Source: Myxacorys chilensis ATA2-1-KO14 (lineage in GTDB: Bacteria > Cyanobacteriota > Cyanobacteriia > Leptolyngbyales > Leptolyngbyaceae). Taken from it: a stretch of DNA of 45,897 bases. The stretch lies in contig JAHHHP010000045.1 in the NCBI GenBank assembly GCA_019359275.1, positions 1-45,897 of the forward strand. Reading direction: 5' to 3'. The notes below the pieces were generated by a model. That model was not told the origin of the DNA, ran no database searches, and saw only the letters and a program-made list of their open reading frames with translations. The translations under genes and the position numbers were made by a program. Below, piece after piece: positions 7,659 to 16,005 of the stretch (its first letter is position 1; each line of letters opens with the position of its first letter).

Positions 7659-9293
7659 CTACAGCAGGGTTAATTGAGTCTGTTGCAAAGACGGTTCTGT
7701 GGCACGAGGAACTGCCTGACGATTGACTCCACCCGGAACTGTAAACCAGGTTCGTAGGGCTTTTGCTTGCTCTAGATCCAACGTATCTAGGTCAAGAGCT
7801 GCCGGAAACAGGTCGTGGTCGGGAAGCATTGCCCAACGGACTTCGCTCTCATAGCGATCCGCTCCAAACGGCATGAGGCTCCTGGGTAAACGGGTGAGGT
7901 AAGGAACAATGTTTTCCTGCTCGATAAACGCCTGCCGCTGTTGTTTCAGGTGCTGGACTCGTCGCATCCTCGCCTGTTGATAGTCCACGATGGGCGCAGG
8001 ATAGTTCTTGACCAGAAGCGGTAACTCCAGATGTGCAGTCGGAGTGTGCCTCAGTTCTGGCACCCACTTTTTGATGAACTGCCCCTCTGGATCAAAGCGC
8101 TCGACGGCCATTTGCCCAGGGTTGTAGATGCGCGTCCAACTTTTGTTGAGGGCTGCGGTAATACCGGCCTGCATCGCCCACTGGTAGTGATCGATCGGAC
8201 AGTCCCCATCAATCAAATGCCGCATGAAGTGAAGCGCCCCATAGCGCCAGTTGATACCCAGCAAATTGCTTAGAAAACTGGCATAGCAGGCACGGATTCG
8301 GAAGTTGAGCGTTTGCCATCCACCCGTTGCCAGCAGACAACGAGCTGCTGCATCAATTATCGGAAAGCCTGTCTGTCCTTGTTGCCACGCCTGGTACAAC
8401 GTCTCATCAAACTCCTCGTCTCCATCAAACCCTGGGTAGAGCGACCTTACTTCTAGCTGAGGCAGATAGCGAAATCGCTGCGTGAACCCGCTATTCCAGC
8501 GTAAGCGAGAGACAAACTGCTGGCGACTGCGCTGAATCCGCTCATCTGGGCTGTCCTTCAAGCATTGCACAGTTTGATAGCATTCTCGCAATGAGATGAC
8601 CCCGAATTTGATGTGCGGACTTAGCCCCGATGTTGCTTCTGCGCTGGGATAAGAAAGCTGCCAGTAATAGCGCGTTGTTTTTTCCTGGATGAACTGTTGC
8701 AGCAGGTGTCGGGCTGCTTGAGTGCTGGCAGGCGGAGTAGGTTTGCCATCATTGAGGTGTCCGACTGCTTCGAGGGAGGGAATAAGTTCGCTCGATATCT
8801 CTGGTGGAACGTGAAATTGGAGTGGAGTGGGAACGATCGCCGCTTTCATGTCGGCGTTCCACACTTCCCGATAGTGCTGTGAACTCACGAGTTCAGAAAC
8901 GGTGCCCGATGGCTCAAACCAGCGAATTTTGAGTTGCTGTTGGGTTAAGGCTCGATTGAGACGGGCATCCCGCACCCGACCGTAAATGCGCTCAAAGTCG
9001 ATGTGGGCGTAAATCCCTTCTGCTTGAGTTTCCCGAATGAGTTGAGGTAGCACTTCGACAGGATCGCCCGATCGTACAATCAATCGTCCTCCTCGCGCTT
9101 GCAGGTCAGCATCGAGCGATCGCAAGCTTTCCAGCATAAAGGCGACCCGTGCGGCTGCGGTTTCAGGATGATGCAGCAACGCCCGATCCAGAATGAACAC
9201 GGGAATCACCGCTCCTCGCTGAGTTGCCCGATGAAGTGGCGCATGATCTGCAACTCGGAGATCTCGACGAAACCAGACGATCGTGCGGTTCAT
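7659..9293 (-). CDS. Photolyase/cryptochrome family flavoprotein
   Basis: A 544-residue full-length member of the DNA photolyase/cryptochrome family, which uses FAD and blue light to repair pyrimidine dimers or to signal. The N-terminal alpha/beta antenna domain starts TIVWFRRDLRVADH. The FAD domain carries the hallmarks SRLRWNSGFTQRF, TGFPIIDAAARCLLATG, LNFRIRACYASFL, the INWRYGALHFMRHLIDGD block and RIYNPGQMAVERFDPEG, followed by FIKKWVPEL. Trp in INWRYG and in DHYQWAM fit positions of the electron-transfer chain. The variant HYQWAMQAGI around the second Trp differs from class I CPD photolyase, so repair versus signalling cannot be settled from sequence. It appears monocistronic. Confidence 0.94.
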   Translation of the reverse strand: MNRTIVWFRRDLRVADHAPLHRATQRGAVIPVFILDRALLHHPETAAARVAFMLESLRSLDADLQARGGRLIVRSGDPVEVLPQLIRETQAEGIYAHIDFERIYGRVRDARLNRALTQQQLKIRWFEPSGTVSELVSSQHYREVWNADMKAAIVPTPLQFHVPPEISSELIPSLEAVGHLNDGKPTPPASTQAARHLLQQFIQEKTTRYYWQLSYPSAEATSGLSPHIKFGVISLRECYQTVQCLKDSPDERIQRSRQQFVSRLRWNSGFTQRFRYLPQLEVRSLYPGFDGDEEFDETLYQAWQQGQTGFPIIDAAARCLLATGGWQTLNFRIRACYASFLSNLLGINWRYGALHFMRHLIDGDCPIDHYQWAMQAGITAALNKSWTRIYNPGQMAVERFDPEGQFIKKWVPELRHTPTAHLELPLLVKNYPAPIVDYQQARMRRVQHLKQQRQAFIEQENIVPYLTRLPRSLMPFGADRYESEVRWAMLPDHDLFPAALDLDTLDLEQAKALRTWFTVPGGVNRQAVPRATEPSLQQTQLTLL

Positions 9294-9356
9294 AGGGATG
9301 AGTGGAAGGTTCCTTTCAGCCTAACGAAGGAATCGCCGTTTGGGGACTGTCTGACA

Positions 9357-9542
9357 TCACGAAGCTGATACTTCTCGCTCAGGATTAAGTTTGTATTGGG
9401 CGGGATCTTCTTGCGCTTTGATGTAGTCTTGTCGTCGCAGTCTGTAGAAAAACATTAGGGCAACACTCTGGCGCGTTCTGCGCAGCACAGCTTCATCTAA
9501 AGAACCGTAGAGGGCATCAATCCTTTCATCGGTCGTGAACAT
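9357..9542 (-). CDS. Small uncharacterised protein
   Basis: A 61-residue protein from the ATG at 9542 (start MFTTDERIDALYGSLDE), preferred over an upstream TTG at 9557 because a GGAAC stretch lies just before it. It contains a basic helical stretch RRTRQSVALMFFYRLRRQDY and an acidic-polar tail. No family is recognised, but it looks like a conserved cyanobacterial small protein. It is close to the photolyase start on the same strand. Confidence 0.5.
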   Translation of the reverse strand: MFTTDERIDALYGSLDEAVLRRTRQSVALMFFYRLRRQDYIKAQEDPAQYKLNPEREVSAS

Positions 9543-9595
9543 CTGTTCCAATATCAAACTGAATGGAGTACCGGGAGGGTTCCGTTCTGGAGACC

Positions 9596-9865
9596 TTACC
9601 TATTGCTCATGCCAATCACGCCCTTCAATCGATTGAACAAACGCGCCACCGACGATCGCTTAGTTGGTGGAACTGTCTTGAGAATGTCAGAAATCGCTTT
9701 TTCTAATTCCGATTCTGGGACAACAATCAGATTTTCACCACAGTCAATGGCTTTAGCGATTCTTTTAAGCGATTCATGCTGATCGATCGGAAGCCGGATT
9801 CTTTCAACCGGAGAACTCCATTCTGGTTTTCGCCCTGACCCTTCCCGATATCCTCCGATGCCCAT
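9596..9865 (-). CDS. Small basic protein with a G-x-G-R-K N-terminus
   Basis: An 89-residue protein; the ATG at 9865 is chosen over a TTG at 9880. It opens GGYREGSGRKPEW, a glycine-basic N-terminus found in many small cyanobacterial and phage-associated DNA-binding-like proteins, then IRLPIDQHESLKRIAKAID, which resembles an RHH or helix-based DNA-contact unit. The C-terminus is basic and helical. The role is unknown and DNA binding is inferred. It is the last gene before the non-coding stretch that borders the phage tail operon. Confidence 0.6.
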   Translation of the reverse strand: MGIGGYREGSGRKPEWSSPVERIRLPIDQHESLKRIAKAIDCGENLIVVPESELEKAISDILKTVPPTKRSSVARLFNRLKGVIGMSNR

Positions 9866-10255
9866 TTGATTTCTGCCCAAAATCAGTTATTAACATTTTG
9901 AGGCAGGAATATTAACCTACGACTGTAGATTAAAACTTATGGCTGCTTTTATTAATAAGCATCGCTTCTCATTCGCTTATTGAGAATTCAGTCTAGTCCA
10001 AACTCTGCTGGACTACCAGCCTTTAACGAGAAATCAAGGATTTCAGACCCTAGCTTGGGTTATTTTTGCTTGGACTTCTGCTGCGATGGCAGAGTTTTAC
10101 GCAAATGGTCCAACATCAAAGCATTACAGAGAAGCACTTCTAGTCATTCTCAATAAGCTGTTTTTAGTCCAGGACTAAATTTGGATTACATCGCTAAACG
10201 GTGATGAGAGTGATCACCCGCGATCGCACTCATTACCCATTTGAATTGCTTATGA
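9866..10255. other. Inverted-repeat-rich non-coding stretch at the edge of the tail operon
   Basis: No gene is seen. The stretch holds nested dyads: a 13-base perfect inverted repeat (9975-9987 GCTTATTGAGAAT with 10146-10158), 7-base arms TAGTCCA/TGGACTA at 9994-10015, a near-perfect palindrome TTTAGTCC-A-GGACTAAA at 10163-10179, and GGTGAT/ATCACC at 10200-10218 next to a GCGATCGC site. It could hold terminators of the tail operon, regulatory sites or a prophage boundary. Confidence 0.6.
10163..10179. terminator. Palindromic hairpin, possible end of tail operon
   Basis: Arms TTTAGTCC and GGACTAAA around one base, about 80 bases beyond the stop of the last minus-strand tail gene. No strong T-run follows on the minus strand, so a terminator is only one option; a protein-binding site is the other. 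Confidence 0.35.
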
Positions 10256-10840
10256 TTAGTTGACAATTTCCAGTGTAGGGAAACCATTTTCAACCAGTGC
10301 CCGATCGAGCAATTCTAATTCTTCCGTCGTAAAATCTTGACCCACTGCTGCCAATGCCAGTCGGATCACGTTTACGGTAGCAACAAACCTTTCATAGGAG
10401 CGAATACCGAACAGCACAAACCCCAAACTGGTGTATCCCATGTTTGCGGCTCCTGATGACATACCCACTTGTTGAACTTTTAGGAGCAGTGGGGAGTTGA
10501 TCAGCGCACCTGCCAAGCCAGCCCAATTCTCAACGGGCGGCGGCGGATTCTTGAGGGCGTCTAGTTCTGCCGTTAACGATTCGATTTGCGTTGTGTAGTC
10601 TGCTATTTCAGCATTGTGCTGTTCCTTCAGAGCTGCGATCGCGCTATCTATCGCTGGCTGCTTCTGGGCTGCAATCTCAGCTTTCTCAGCTTCAAATTCT
10701 TGTTGCTTTGTTTCCCACCATTGCTGCAAAGCGGTTTGAATCGCAGAAGCCAACTTAGGATTGTTGGCGATTGTGTCTGCGACAGCACCGAAATTAACGC
10801 TATCAACTAGAACATTGCTCGGATCAATAATTCCAATCAT
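10256..10840 (-). CDS. Coiled-coil protein at the end of the tail fibre operon
   Basis: A 194-residue protein. Residues about 40-95 form a likely coiled coil (QQWWETKQQEFEAEKAEI and a heptad run up to ELDALKNPPPP), ending at a proline hinge. The C-terminal half (ENWAGLAGALINSPLL onward) is a hydrophobic helical domain with a G-rich turn MSSGAANMGYTSLGF, and it may lie against a membrane or a fibre. It starts four bases after the fibre gene stop, so it belongs to the tail operon. It could be a fibre chaperone or a fibre-tip component; no family is recognised. Confidence 0.75.
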   Translation of the reverse strand: MIGIIDPSNVLVDSVNFGAVADTIANNPKLASAIQTALQQWWETKQQEFEAEKAEIAAQKQPAIDSAIAALKEQHNAEIADYTTQIESLTAELDALKNPPPPVENWAGLAGALINSPLLLKVQQVGMSSGAANMGYTSLGFVLFGIRSYERFVATVNVIRLALAAVGQDFTTEELELLDRALVENGFPTLEIVN

Positions 10841-10844
10841 TTTT

Positions 10845-11900
10845 CTATCCTATTACTGAGACTCTAACGTTGCCTGAGAAGATTTGAGATGTAGTTGTGT
10901 TGCGGTTGTATGCCACAACGGTTACAACATCTGCGGCGGACACATACCCATACACATTAAAATTTGTATTTGGCGTCGCGGACGATGGATTAACGTTGAC
11001 CTGATCGCCCACTGTTGCGCCCGTTCTTGCCACCGTGACTGTCTTTGTTTCTGTCGCCGCAAAGCTAATTGTGTCGAGTGCTGAAGATACTGCTAGTAGA
11101 ATGCGGCTAATCGTCGATCCACCACTGCTAACTTTGAGCGTCCCCCCGATCGACGCATTTCCAGATGCAGCAATGTTGCCCGATACCTGCAATCGATCTG
11201 TAGAGCTAAATGCTGTGTTTGTGCCCACCAAAACATAGCCCTGAGCTACGCCTGTGTTGCTAACCTGCAACCCAAGTGGACTACCGGAATTGTAGATGCA
11301 GCTCATCGGTGTGCCAGATGCAGCATGAGCAAACTGGAGGTTGCTCCCGGGACCAACACTGACCAATGCGACCGAAGCGCCTGAAGTGTAATCGTACCTA
11401 AATCCCCCACCTGCCGAAGGTGTGGTAGGAGCAAGAGCAACTTGCTGACCTGTAACCGTGATCGAGCCTGCACTGCTCAGTCCTGCACTAAAGGTTTGAG
11501 TCGGCGTGAAGATATTCGTCTTGCCGAATGTGATCACGCCGGTGGACTTGTTGACGTTCAGGGCGTCACCCAAATAAGCCCCCGCCGCATCGTAGTAGGA
11601 TAAAACCAGATTGTCGGACGAATTGGAAAAAAGATTCCACAACGGGACGCTGCCTGTAAACCAACGAAAATCCTTGGTGCTCCCCGATGCGCCTGTAACC
11701 GTAAATTGAGAGCCTCGAACCGTGTTTGCTGCTGTGCCCCCGATTGCGCTTGGGGCTGCCCAATTGACAAACGAATTATCGAGCAGTCCGCTACCGTTTG
11801 TCAGTGGAACCTTGCTCGCGTCAGCAATTCCTGCCGATACCGCGATCGCAGAGATCCAGCTTTTGACATTGTTGACTAAGGCGAGAATGCTAGTCGCCAT
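10845..11900 (-). CDS. Tail fibre protein
   Basis: A 351-residue fibre-type protein. The N-terminal 45 residues (SILALVNNVKSWISAIAV, then AGIADASKVPLTNGSGLLDNSF) are clearly related to the N-terminus of the preceding gene product and probably anchor the fibre. The middle is low-complexity, G/S/T/A-rich beta sequence. The C-terminal 90 residues (TISFAATETKTVTVARTGA, YGYVSAADVVTVVAYNRNT) match a beta-sandwich tip domain frequently seen in phage and viral fibre proteins. The ATG overlaps the preceding stop as TAATG. A role in host-surface recognition is inferred from position and composition. Confidence 0.85.
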   Translation of the reverse strand: MATSILALVNNVKSWISAIAVSAGIADASKVPLTNGSGLLDNSFVNWAAPSAIGGTAANTVRGSQFTVTGASGSTKDFRWFTGSVPLWNLFSNSSDNLVLSYYDAAGAYLGDALNVNKSTGVITFGKTNIFTPTQTFSAGLSSAGSITVTGQQVALAPTTPSAGGGFRYDYTSGASVALVSVGPGSNLQFAHAASGTPMSCIYNSGSPLGLQVSNTGVAQGYVLVGTNTAFSSTDRLQVSGNIAASGNASIGGTLKVSSGGSTISRILLAVSSALDTISFAATETKTVTVARTGATVGDQVNVNPSSATPNTNFNVYGYVSAADVVTVVAYNRNTTTSQIFSGNVRVSVIG

Positions 11901-12409
11901 TACTGGAAGGGGATGGGGCTAGAGTACTGGAAGAAAATTGCAGCAGTGGAGGTTGTATACCCCAACTCCTGATAAATCTGACCGCTGACATAGCTTGGTG
12001 CTGTGGCGGTTGCAGCTCCAGCAGCGCCAAGATATACGTTTACTCCGTTAGACAACCCAGAAACAGCAGTATTTAACCCTTCCTGGTAGACCGTCGCCAT
12101 GCCTGACGTTACCGCCGCCAAAACAAATCCCCGCGCTGCTCGACCGTTACTCGCGTCTGCTTTGCGGGCAGTTAGAGTTCCAGAAACGTCGTAGAGATTG
12201 ACAAAATCGCCTGCGGAAAGTACTTCTGAGGTTGGTACTGATATCGCCTCTACCTGAACGCCGGTTGGCATTAGAGAGACATGCAGTTTTCCGGTTGAAT
12301 CAGTCGAAACAATTTTGTTGGCATCTGCTACGCCCGCGCTTTGAGAGATTGCCGTAATAAAGGTTCGGACGTTATTAACCAGTCCTAGAAAGACGTTACT
12401 TACTGCCAT
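11900..12409 (-). CDS. Tail fibre accessory protein with beta surface module
   Basis: A 169-residue protein. Residues 1-48 repeat the fibre anchor module of the next gene (FLGLVNNVRTFITAISQ, SAGVADANKI). Residues about 55-168 form a small beta module (SAGDFVNLYDVSGTLTARKA, RAARGFVLAA, QIYQELGYT) of the type appended to many phage head and tail proteins. The same module is in the upstream gene and in a head-tail gene at 41866-42612. It overlaps the upstream gene by 10 bases and the fibre gene by one base, so translation is coupled. Confidence 0.8.
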   Translation of the reverse strand: MAVSNVFLGLVNNVRTFITAISQSAGVADANKIVSTDSTGKLHVSLMPTGVQVEAISVPTSEVLSAGDFVNLYDVSGTLTARKADASNGRAARGFVLAAVTSGMATVYQEGLNTAVSGLSNGVNVYLGAAGAATATAPSYVSGQIYQELGYTTSTAAIFFQYSSPIPFQ

Positions 12410-12852
12410 ACGATCGCCTCTTCAGGGGAGAATAAAATTTCAGTCGGGCTGAGTGCTTGTGCCACTGGTCGCACAAATCCAGTTGCGGGGAAGGTTTGAG
12501 TTAGTTGTCCGCTTTGCCCCAAGTAAATCGGTTTGCGAATATCCCAGTTCCAGTACGGGTCACTAATGCGATCACTAATTACAGCGCTAGCAGAAGCGCC
12601 TGAACTAAACGCTTGTTTCGTAATTGCCAACACAGAGAATGCGTGATCACGAATGCTGCTATCGGCGTAGATCAGTCCATAGGTATCGCTTAAAGTAACG
12701 ACCCTCAAAGCGCTGAGTGCGATCGCGGCAACTCCTGAAAGCGATTGCGATTGAGCAGATGCCAACGCCTCAGATAAACCCGCAATCTCATCGATCGTGG
12801 GATAGGCCAGCGTTTTTCGGTTTCCGACTCGCTTGATAAATCCTTCAGGCAT
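12400..12852 (-). CDS. Tail fibre-associated protein with beta surface module
   Basis: A 150-residue protein. The first 35 residues end in TIDEIAGLSEALASAQ, a pattern typical of the segment linking phage fibre modules. Residues about 42-147 are the beta module also found at 41866-42612: ALRVVTLSDTYGLIYADSS, DHAFSVLAITK, WNWDIRKPIYLGQSGQLTQ and LSPTEILFSPEE align with it position by position. Function is likely structural, on the tail or fibre surface. It overlaps the next gene by 10 bases. Confidence 0.8.
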   Translation of the reverse strand: MPEGFIKRVGNRKTLAYPTIDEIAGLSEALASAQSQSLSGVAAIALSALRVVTLSDTYGLIYADSSIRDHAFSVLAITKQAFSSGASASAVISDRISDPYWNWDIRKPIYLGQSGQLTQTFPATGFVRPVAQALSPTEILFSPEEAIVWQ

Positions 12853-12913
12853 GAGGCATCCAGCAAACTACTGGAGATTTCCCACGGGCGAAAGGATGAA
12901 GGATGAAGGCTCA

Positions 12914-13192
12914 TTAATTCGGCATTCCGTCAACCCATGCTTTCGAGCCGTTGAGAGTAACGATCGCGGCAGATCCTGCCTTGAAGCCACCGCTGGTGAC
13001 GCTCTGGCATGGCACAATGCCGCCGCCGTCGAGCTGCACCATTGTTGCCCCTTGCTCAGCATTGCCGCCTAAAATCTGCCCCGTGAGCTGTTGTTTCGCA
13101 TCGTCGCTCTCTTGCAGCGCCTGCTGCTTTCTGGCATAGCTTAGACGGTTGCTGGCCTGCTGTTCACGAATCAATTGAAATGGATTAGGCAT
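12914..13192 (-). CDS. Short tail protein, paralogue of the N-terminus of the next upstream gene product
   Basis: A 92-residue protein. MPNPFQLIREQQASNRLSYA, the coiled-coil-like stretch after it, a G-rich beta segment and the final AWVDGMPN align with the first 90 residues of the 483-residue protein at 13198-14649 (MSNPLDLIRQTQAQNRLQYA and SANAIDSMPRPN). So the module exists alone here and fused there. It lies five bases after the longer gene's stop. It probably attaches distal components to the tail, as inferred from position. Confidence 0.75.
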   Translation of the reverse strand: MPNPFQLIREQQASNRLSYARKQQALQESDDAKQQLTGQILGGNAEQGATMVQLDGGGIVPCQSVTSGGFKAGSAAIVTLNGSKAWVDGMPN

Positions 13193-13197
13193 AGCAG

Positions 13198-14649
13198 TTA
13201 AGGATGATAGGACGCCGATAAAACTCGTGTTTGCTCTGGGTCGGTCCCTGGCTTGAGCGGATAGACCGTTTCAGAAAATGTTCGTTTAGACTTGACGCCA
13301 TTCTGCCCGCTCTCGAAAACGTTCGCGGGTGTTTGCTCTGGGTCCGTTTCACCAAACTCTGCTTCTTCGATCGCAATCCGTTGGCTGTTCTTAAATTTGG
13401 CATCCAACACGCCCGCGACACTCGCAAAATTAAAATTGTCACCTTCAGCTTCAGCCTCAGAACTGGCTAATAGAGAAATTCGATAAAGCTTCTCTCCAAT
13501 CCAATTTGTAGTTTTAGGGTTGAAAAACCCATACGCGAAACTGATAAAAATCGAGAGATTTAAGCTGGGTCGTGGGTCGAGGCGCTGATTCGAGGCAGAC
13601 TGCTTAAACAAATAAATGCCACTATCGTTATAGACGGCGTTGTTTGATTGGGATGTGACGTTGCGACGAAAGCCATAGGACTGAGACAGGTCTGAATTAA
13701 CTAAGTAAGCGCCCGACTCCTGAACGTTGAAGGTGTATCGGTCCCCAGTATTGTCAGAAACCGTCGACAATATTTCTGCTCGGTCGGGCAGCACATAAGT
13801 CTTTCCGCTGGCTTCAATCTGTTCGCGATTCGGTTCGGTCATGCGTTTTATATTGTATTCTCCACTCTGTAACTGTTCTCGATACCAGTAACCATGCGCC
13901 CCAGTTCTATTGGTGATGGCAACGTTTGAAACGATGGATTCCGAAGTCTCCAACTCGTTACTGTTCGTGGTCCACAGCCCAAACCCTAAATTTCTCACGT
14001 TCGGTGAGGTTCGGCTTGGGGTGTACCCTGATTCATAGGCGGTGTAGAAGAGCGATCGCAGGTCAGCATTTGGGTGCAGCTCTTTCAGTGTCCAGCCGCC
14101 GCTATTGGTTTTGACCGCGCAATCGATCACCATTTCGTCTTTGAGGACTAACCAAGAAGCAATCCAGCGATCTCCGCCCAAGTTATTAATTGTGGCCTTG
14201 TCAATCTCCAGATCTAGAGAAGGGTTCAGTTCTCCAGCCACATAGGTGGCAATTTTCACGGGTGACTTCTTCCAGCCGCCCACGTAGAGGCTCACGCTGC
14301 CCTCTTCCCGCACGGTAAACAGCACCTTAACTCTGCCCTTGCCAATCACAGAGGGAGGCTGATCAGGTCTGTTGGGTCTAGGCATTGAATCTATCGCGTT
14401 AGCACTCCCTGCTTGGTTGTATTTCACGGATTGATTCGGCTTCATCCACCCATTCGTATTCGTTGCATTAACGGTAATGCTGTTATTGCCGTTGCTGACA
14501 ATGGCTTGCCCTGTGTCCGCGTTACGTCCCTCGTATCTGCATTCTTGGGTGCGATTCACATCTAACTTCTGCTGCCGCTCTTGCCCTTCTGCATACTGCA
14601 ATCGGTTCTGAGCTTGAGTTTGGCGAATTAAATCGAGGGGATTGCTCAT
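13198..14649 (-). CDS. Distal tail / receptor-binding-like protein
   Basis: A 483-residue protein. Residues 1-92 are the module shared with the 92-residue gene that follows. The rest is mostly beta-rich and contains two regions with W, Y and G (SLYVGGWKKSPVKIATYV, NLGGDRWIASWLV) that resemble carbohydrate-binding or lectin-like folds. No enzymatic motif is visible. The tail includes an acidic repeat-like stretch with two DPEQT copies. A role in host attachment is plausible but inferred. It sits in the same-strand tail operon with a five-base gap on each side. Confidence 0.72.
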   Translation of the reverse strand: MSNPLDLIRQTQAQNRLQYAEGQERQQKLDVNRTQECRYEGRNADTGQAIVSNGNNSITVNATNTNGWMKPNQSVKYNQAGSANAIDSMPRPNRPDQPPSVIGKGRVKVLFTVREEGSVSLYVGGWKKSPVKIATYVAGELNPSLDLEIDKATINNLGGDRWIASWLVLKDEMVIDCAVKTNSGGWTLKELHPNADLRSLFYTAYESGYTPSRTSPNVRNLGFGLWTTNSNELETSESIVSNVAITNRTGAHGYWYREQLQSGEYNIKRMTEPNREQIEASGKTYVLPDRAEILSTVSDNTGDRYTFNVQESGAYLVNSDLSQSYGFRRNVTSQSNNAVYNDSGIYLFKQSASNQRLDPRPSLNLSIFISFAYGFFNPKTTNWIGEKLYRISLLASSEAEAEGDNFNFASVAGVLDAKFKNSQRIAIEEAEFGETDPEQTPANVFESGQNGVKSKRTFSETVYPLKPGTDPEQTRVLSASYHP

Positions 14650-14654
14650 AAGAC

Positions 14655-15272
14655 CTACTGATATCCTGCATCGTAAGCCCAGTACAACGTGTCATCGAAC
14701 GGATCGTTGTAGTATGGCGCTTGATATTGCACCGCAACATAAACAGTGTCGTATAGGGTAACGCCGTAAGGGTCTTGAGCGCCAAACACAAGTCTTTGAC
14801 CCCGATAATCAATCGGAACGTCGCCAGGACCAGTCGGGGCACCGGGGTTGAATTGTCCAGGGCTGTAGATCACGGTTACTGGGCTACCACTACAGATTCG
14901 CCAATCGCTCGCTGACGATGTCCCAACGGCAATCCATAAGTTCTTACGATCGCTACGCACATCTGCAACCAATTGCCCGATCTCCGTTGGGATCGTCGTC
15001 GGCTTGCCGTTCTGCACGGTTATAAGAGCGGTTCCACCATCACCACCGCCTGAGCTACCACCATCGGCATTAGGAGGATGCATTACCGTCCACGCGCCGA
15101 CGCCATCATCGGGAACGATCGCACTGTCTCCATCATCAGCAATAACGATCGCGCTGTCGTACTGATACCACTTCTTCTTAGCAACAATGGTCTTCGCCAT
15201 GCCATTAACCCGACGATTGGCAGGAATGGCTCTTAGGTCGGCAACCGTGGCGACGGCATATCCTGTCTGCAT
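14655..15272 (-). CDS. Small tail protein with glycine-rich hinge
   Basis: A 205-residue protein. The N-terminal part (VATVADLRAIPANRRVNGM, KKKWYQYD, DDGVGAWTVMHP) reads like the short beta domain that begins many phage fibre or fibre-adaptor proteins. A hinge GGSSGGGDGG follows, then a second beta domain rich in Y and D. Its ATG overlaps the upstream stop by one base. Adaptor or fibre-base function is inferred. Confidence 0.72.
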   Translation of the reverse strand: MQTGYAVATVADLRAIPANRRVNGMAKTIVAKKKWYQYDSAIVIADDGDSAIVPDDGVGAWTVMHPPNADGGSSGGGDGGTALITVQNGKPTTIPTEIGQLVADVRSDRKNLWIAVGTSSASDWRICSGSPVTVIYSPGQFNPGAPTGPGDVPIDYRGQRLVFGAQDPYGVTLYDTVYVAVQYQAPYYNDPFDDTLYWAYDAGYQ

Positions 15273-15973
15273 TACACACCTGTCCCATAATTTGCATTCA
15301 TGCCCGCAAGGTAGAGGTCATAGGAATACGGTTTGCTATCTTGCAACAGTCTCGGATCAGCCAAAATATCAAGCAACACAATGTGAGCGGGTACATAGCG
15401 CAGATAGAACGTCCCTGATCCGGTCGAGGTAATGTCAATCGGAGTGATGCCATCGCTTGAGATTTGGAAGCTATCGGTTGCTGCCGACATCACTTTGTAA
15501 ATGGCATTGCTGCTAACACCATCTGGGAGGGTTGATCCACCCTGCACGCTAAACAGCACCTCATTGCCCGTTGCGAGTCCGTGAGCCGTTGCGGTGATCA
15601 CATTTGTGGTTGCGTTCACATTCGCATCGGTGAGTGTCTTGTTGGCGGTGGCGTGTCCATTGGCAATCAAAAACACCGTCTGAAATTGCAACGCTCCACC
15701 TGCTGCCAGAAAATCACCTGTGACCAACGGCGCATCATAACGTTTGTTGCTGTTGCTAAAACTGCCAGGATTGGAAAATAGGATCTGCGATCGCTCGTAG
15801 CCATTTTGCTGGAGCAGCTCTGCATTAATAAAATCGGCTCTGCTACTCGCACGAGTTAATAACGTGGTGTCTGCTAGGCAAAGGTAATACTTTGCAGGGT
15901 CTGGCAGTGCCCCACCGCCGAAGGGAAGCATGAAGTGATAGGAAACCCAATCGTTATGGAAATGCCTGGTCAT
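15272..15973 (-). CDS. Tail protein with beta-structural module
   Basis: A 233-residue protein. The N-terminal part (HFHNDWVSYHFMLPFGG, YYLCLADTT) and the C-terminal part (VPAHIVLLDILADPRLL) are typical of small phage tail proteins. Inserted at about residues 112-188 is a module VITATAHGLATGNEVLFS...YKVMSAATDSFQIS, a beta unit common in phage structural proteins. It lies 32 bases after the hub-like gene. A structural tail role is well supported by family and context; the exact position in the tail is unknown. Confidence 0.75.
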   Translation of the reverse strand: MTRHFHNDWVSYHFMLPFGGGALPDPAKYYLCLADTTLLTRASSRADFINAELLQQNGYERSQILFSNPGSFSNSNKRYDAPLVTGDFLAAGGALQFQTVFLIANGHATANKTLTDANVNATTNVITATAHGLATGNEVLFSVQGGSTLPDGVSSNAIYKVMSAATDSFQISSDGITPIDITSTGSGTFYLRYVPAHIVLLDILADPRLLQDSKPYSYDLYLAGMNANYGTGV

Positions 15974-16005
15974 CGCCCAACCTCAAAGGATCGGCTGTAG
16001 ATTTC

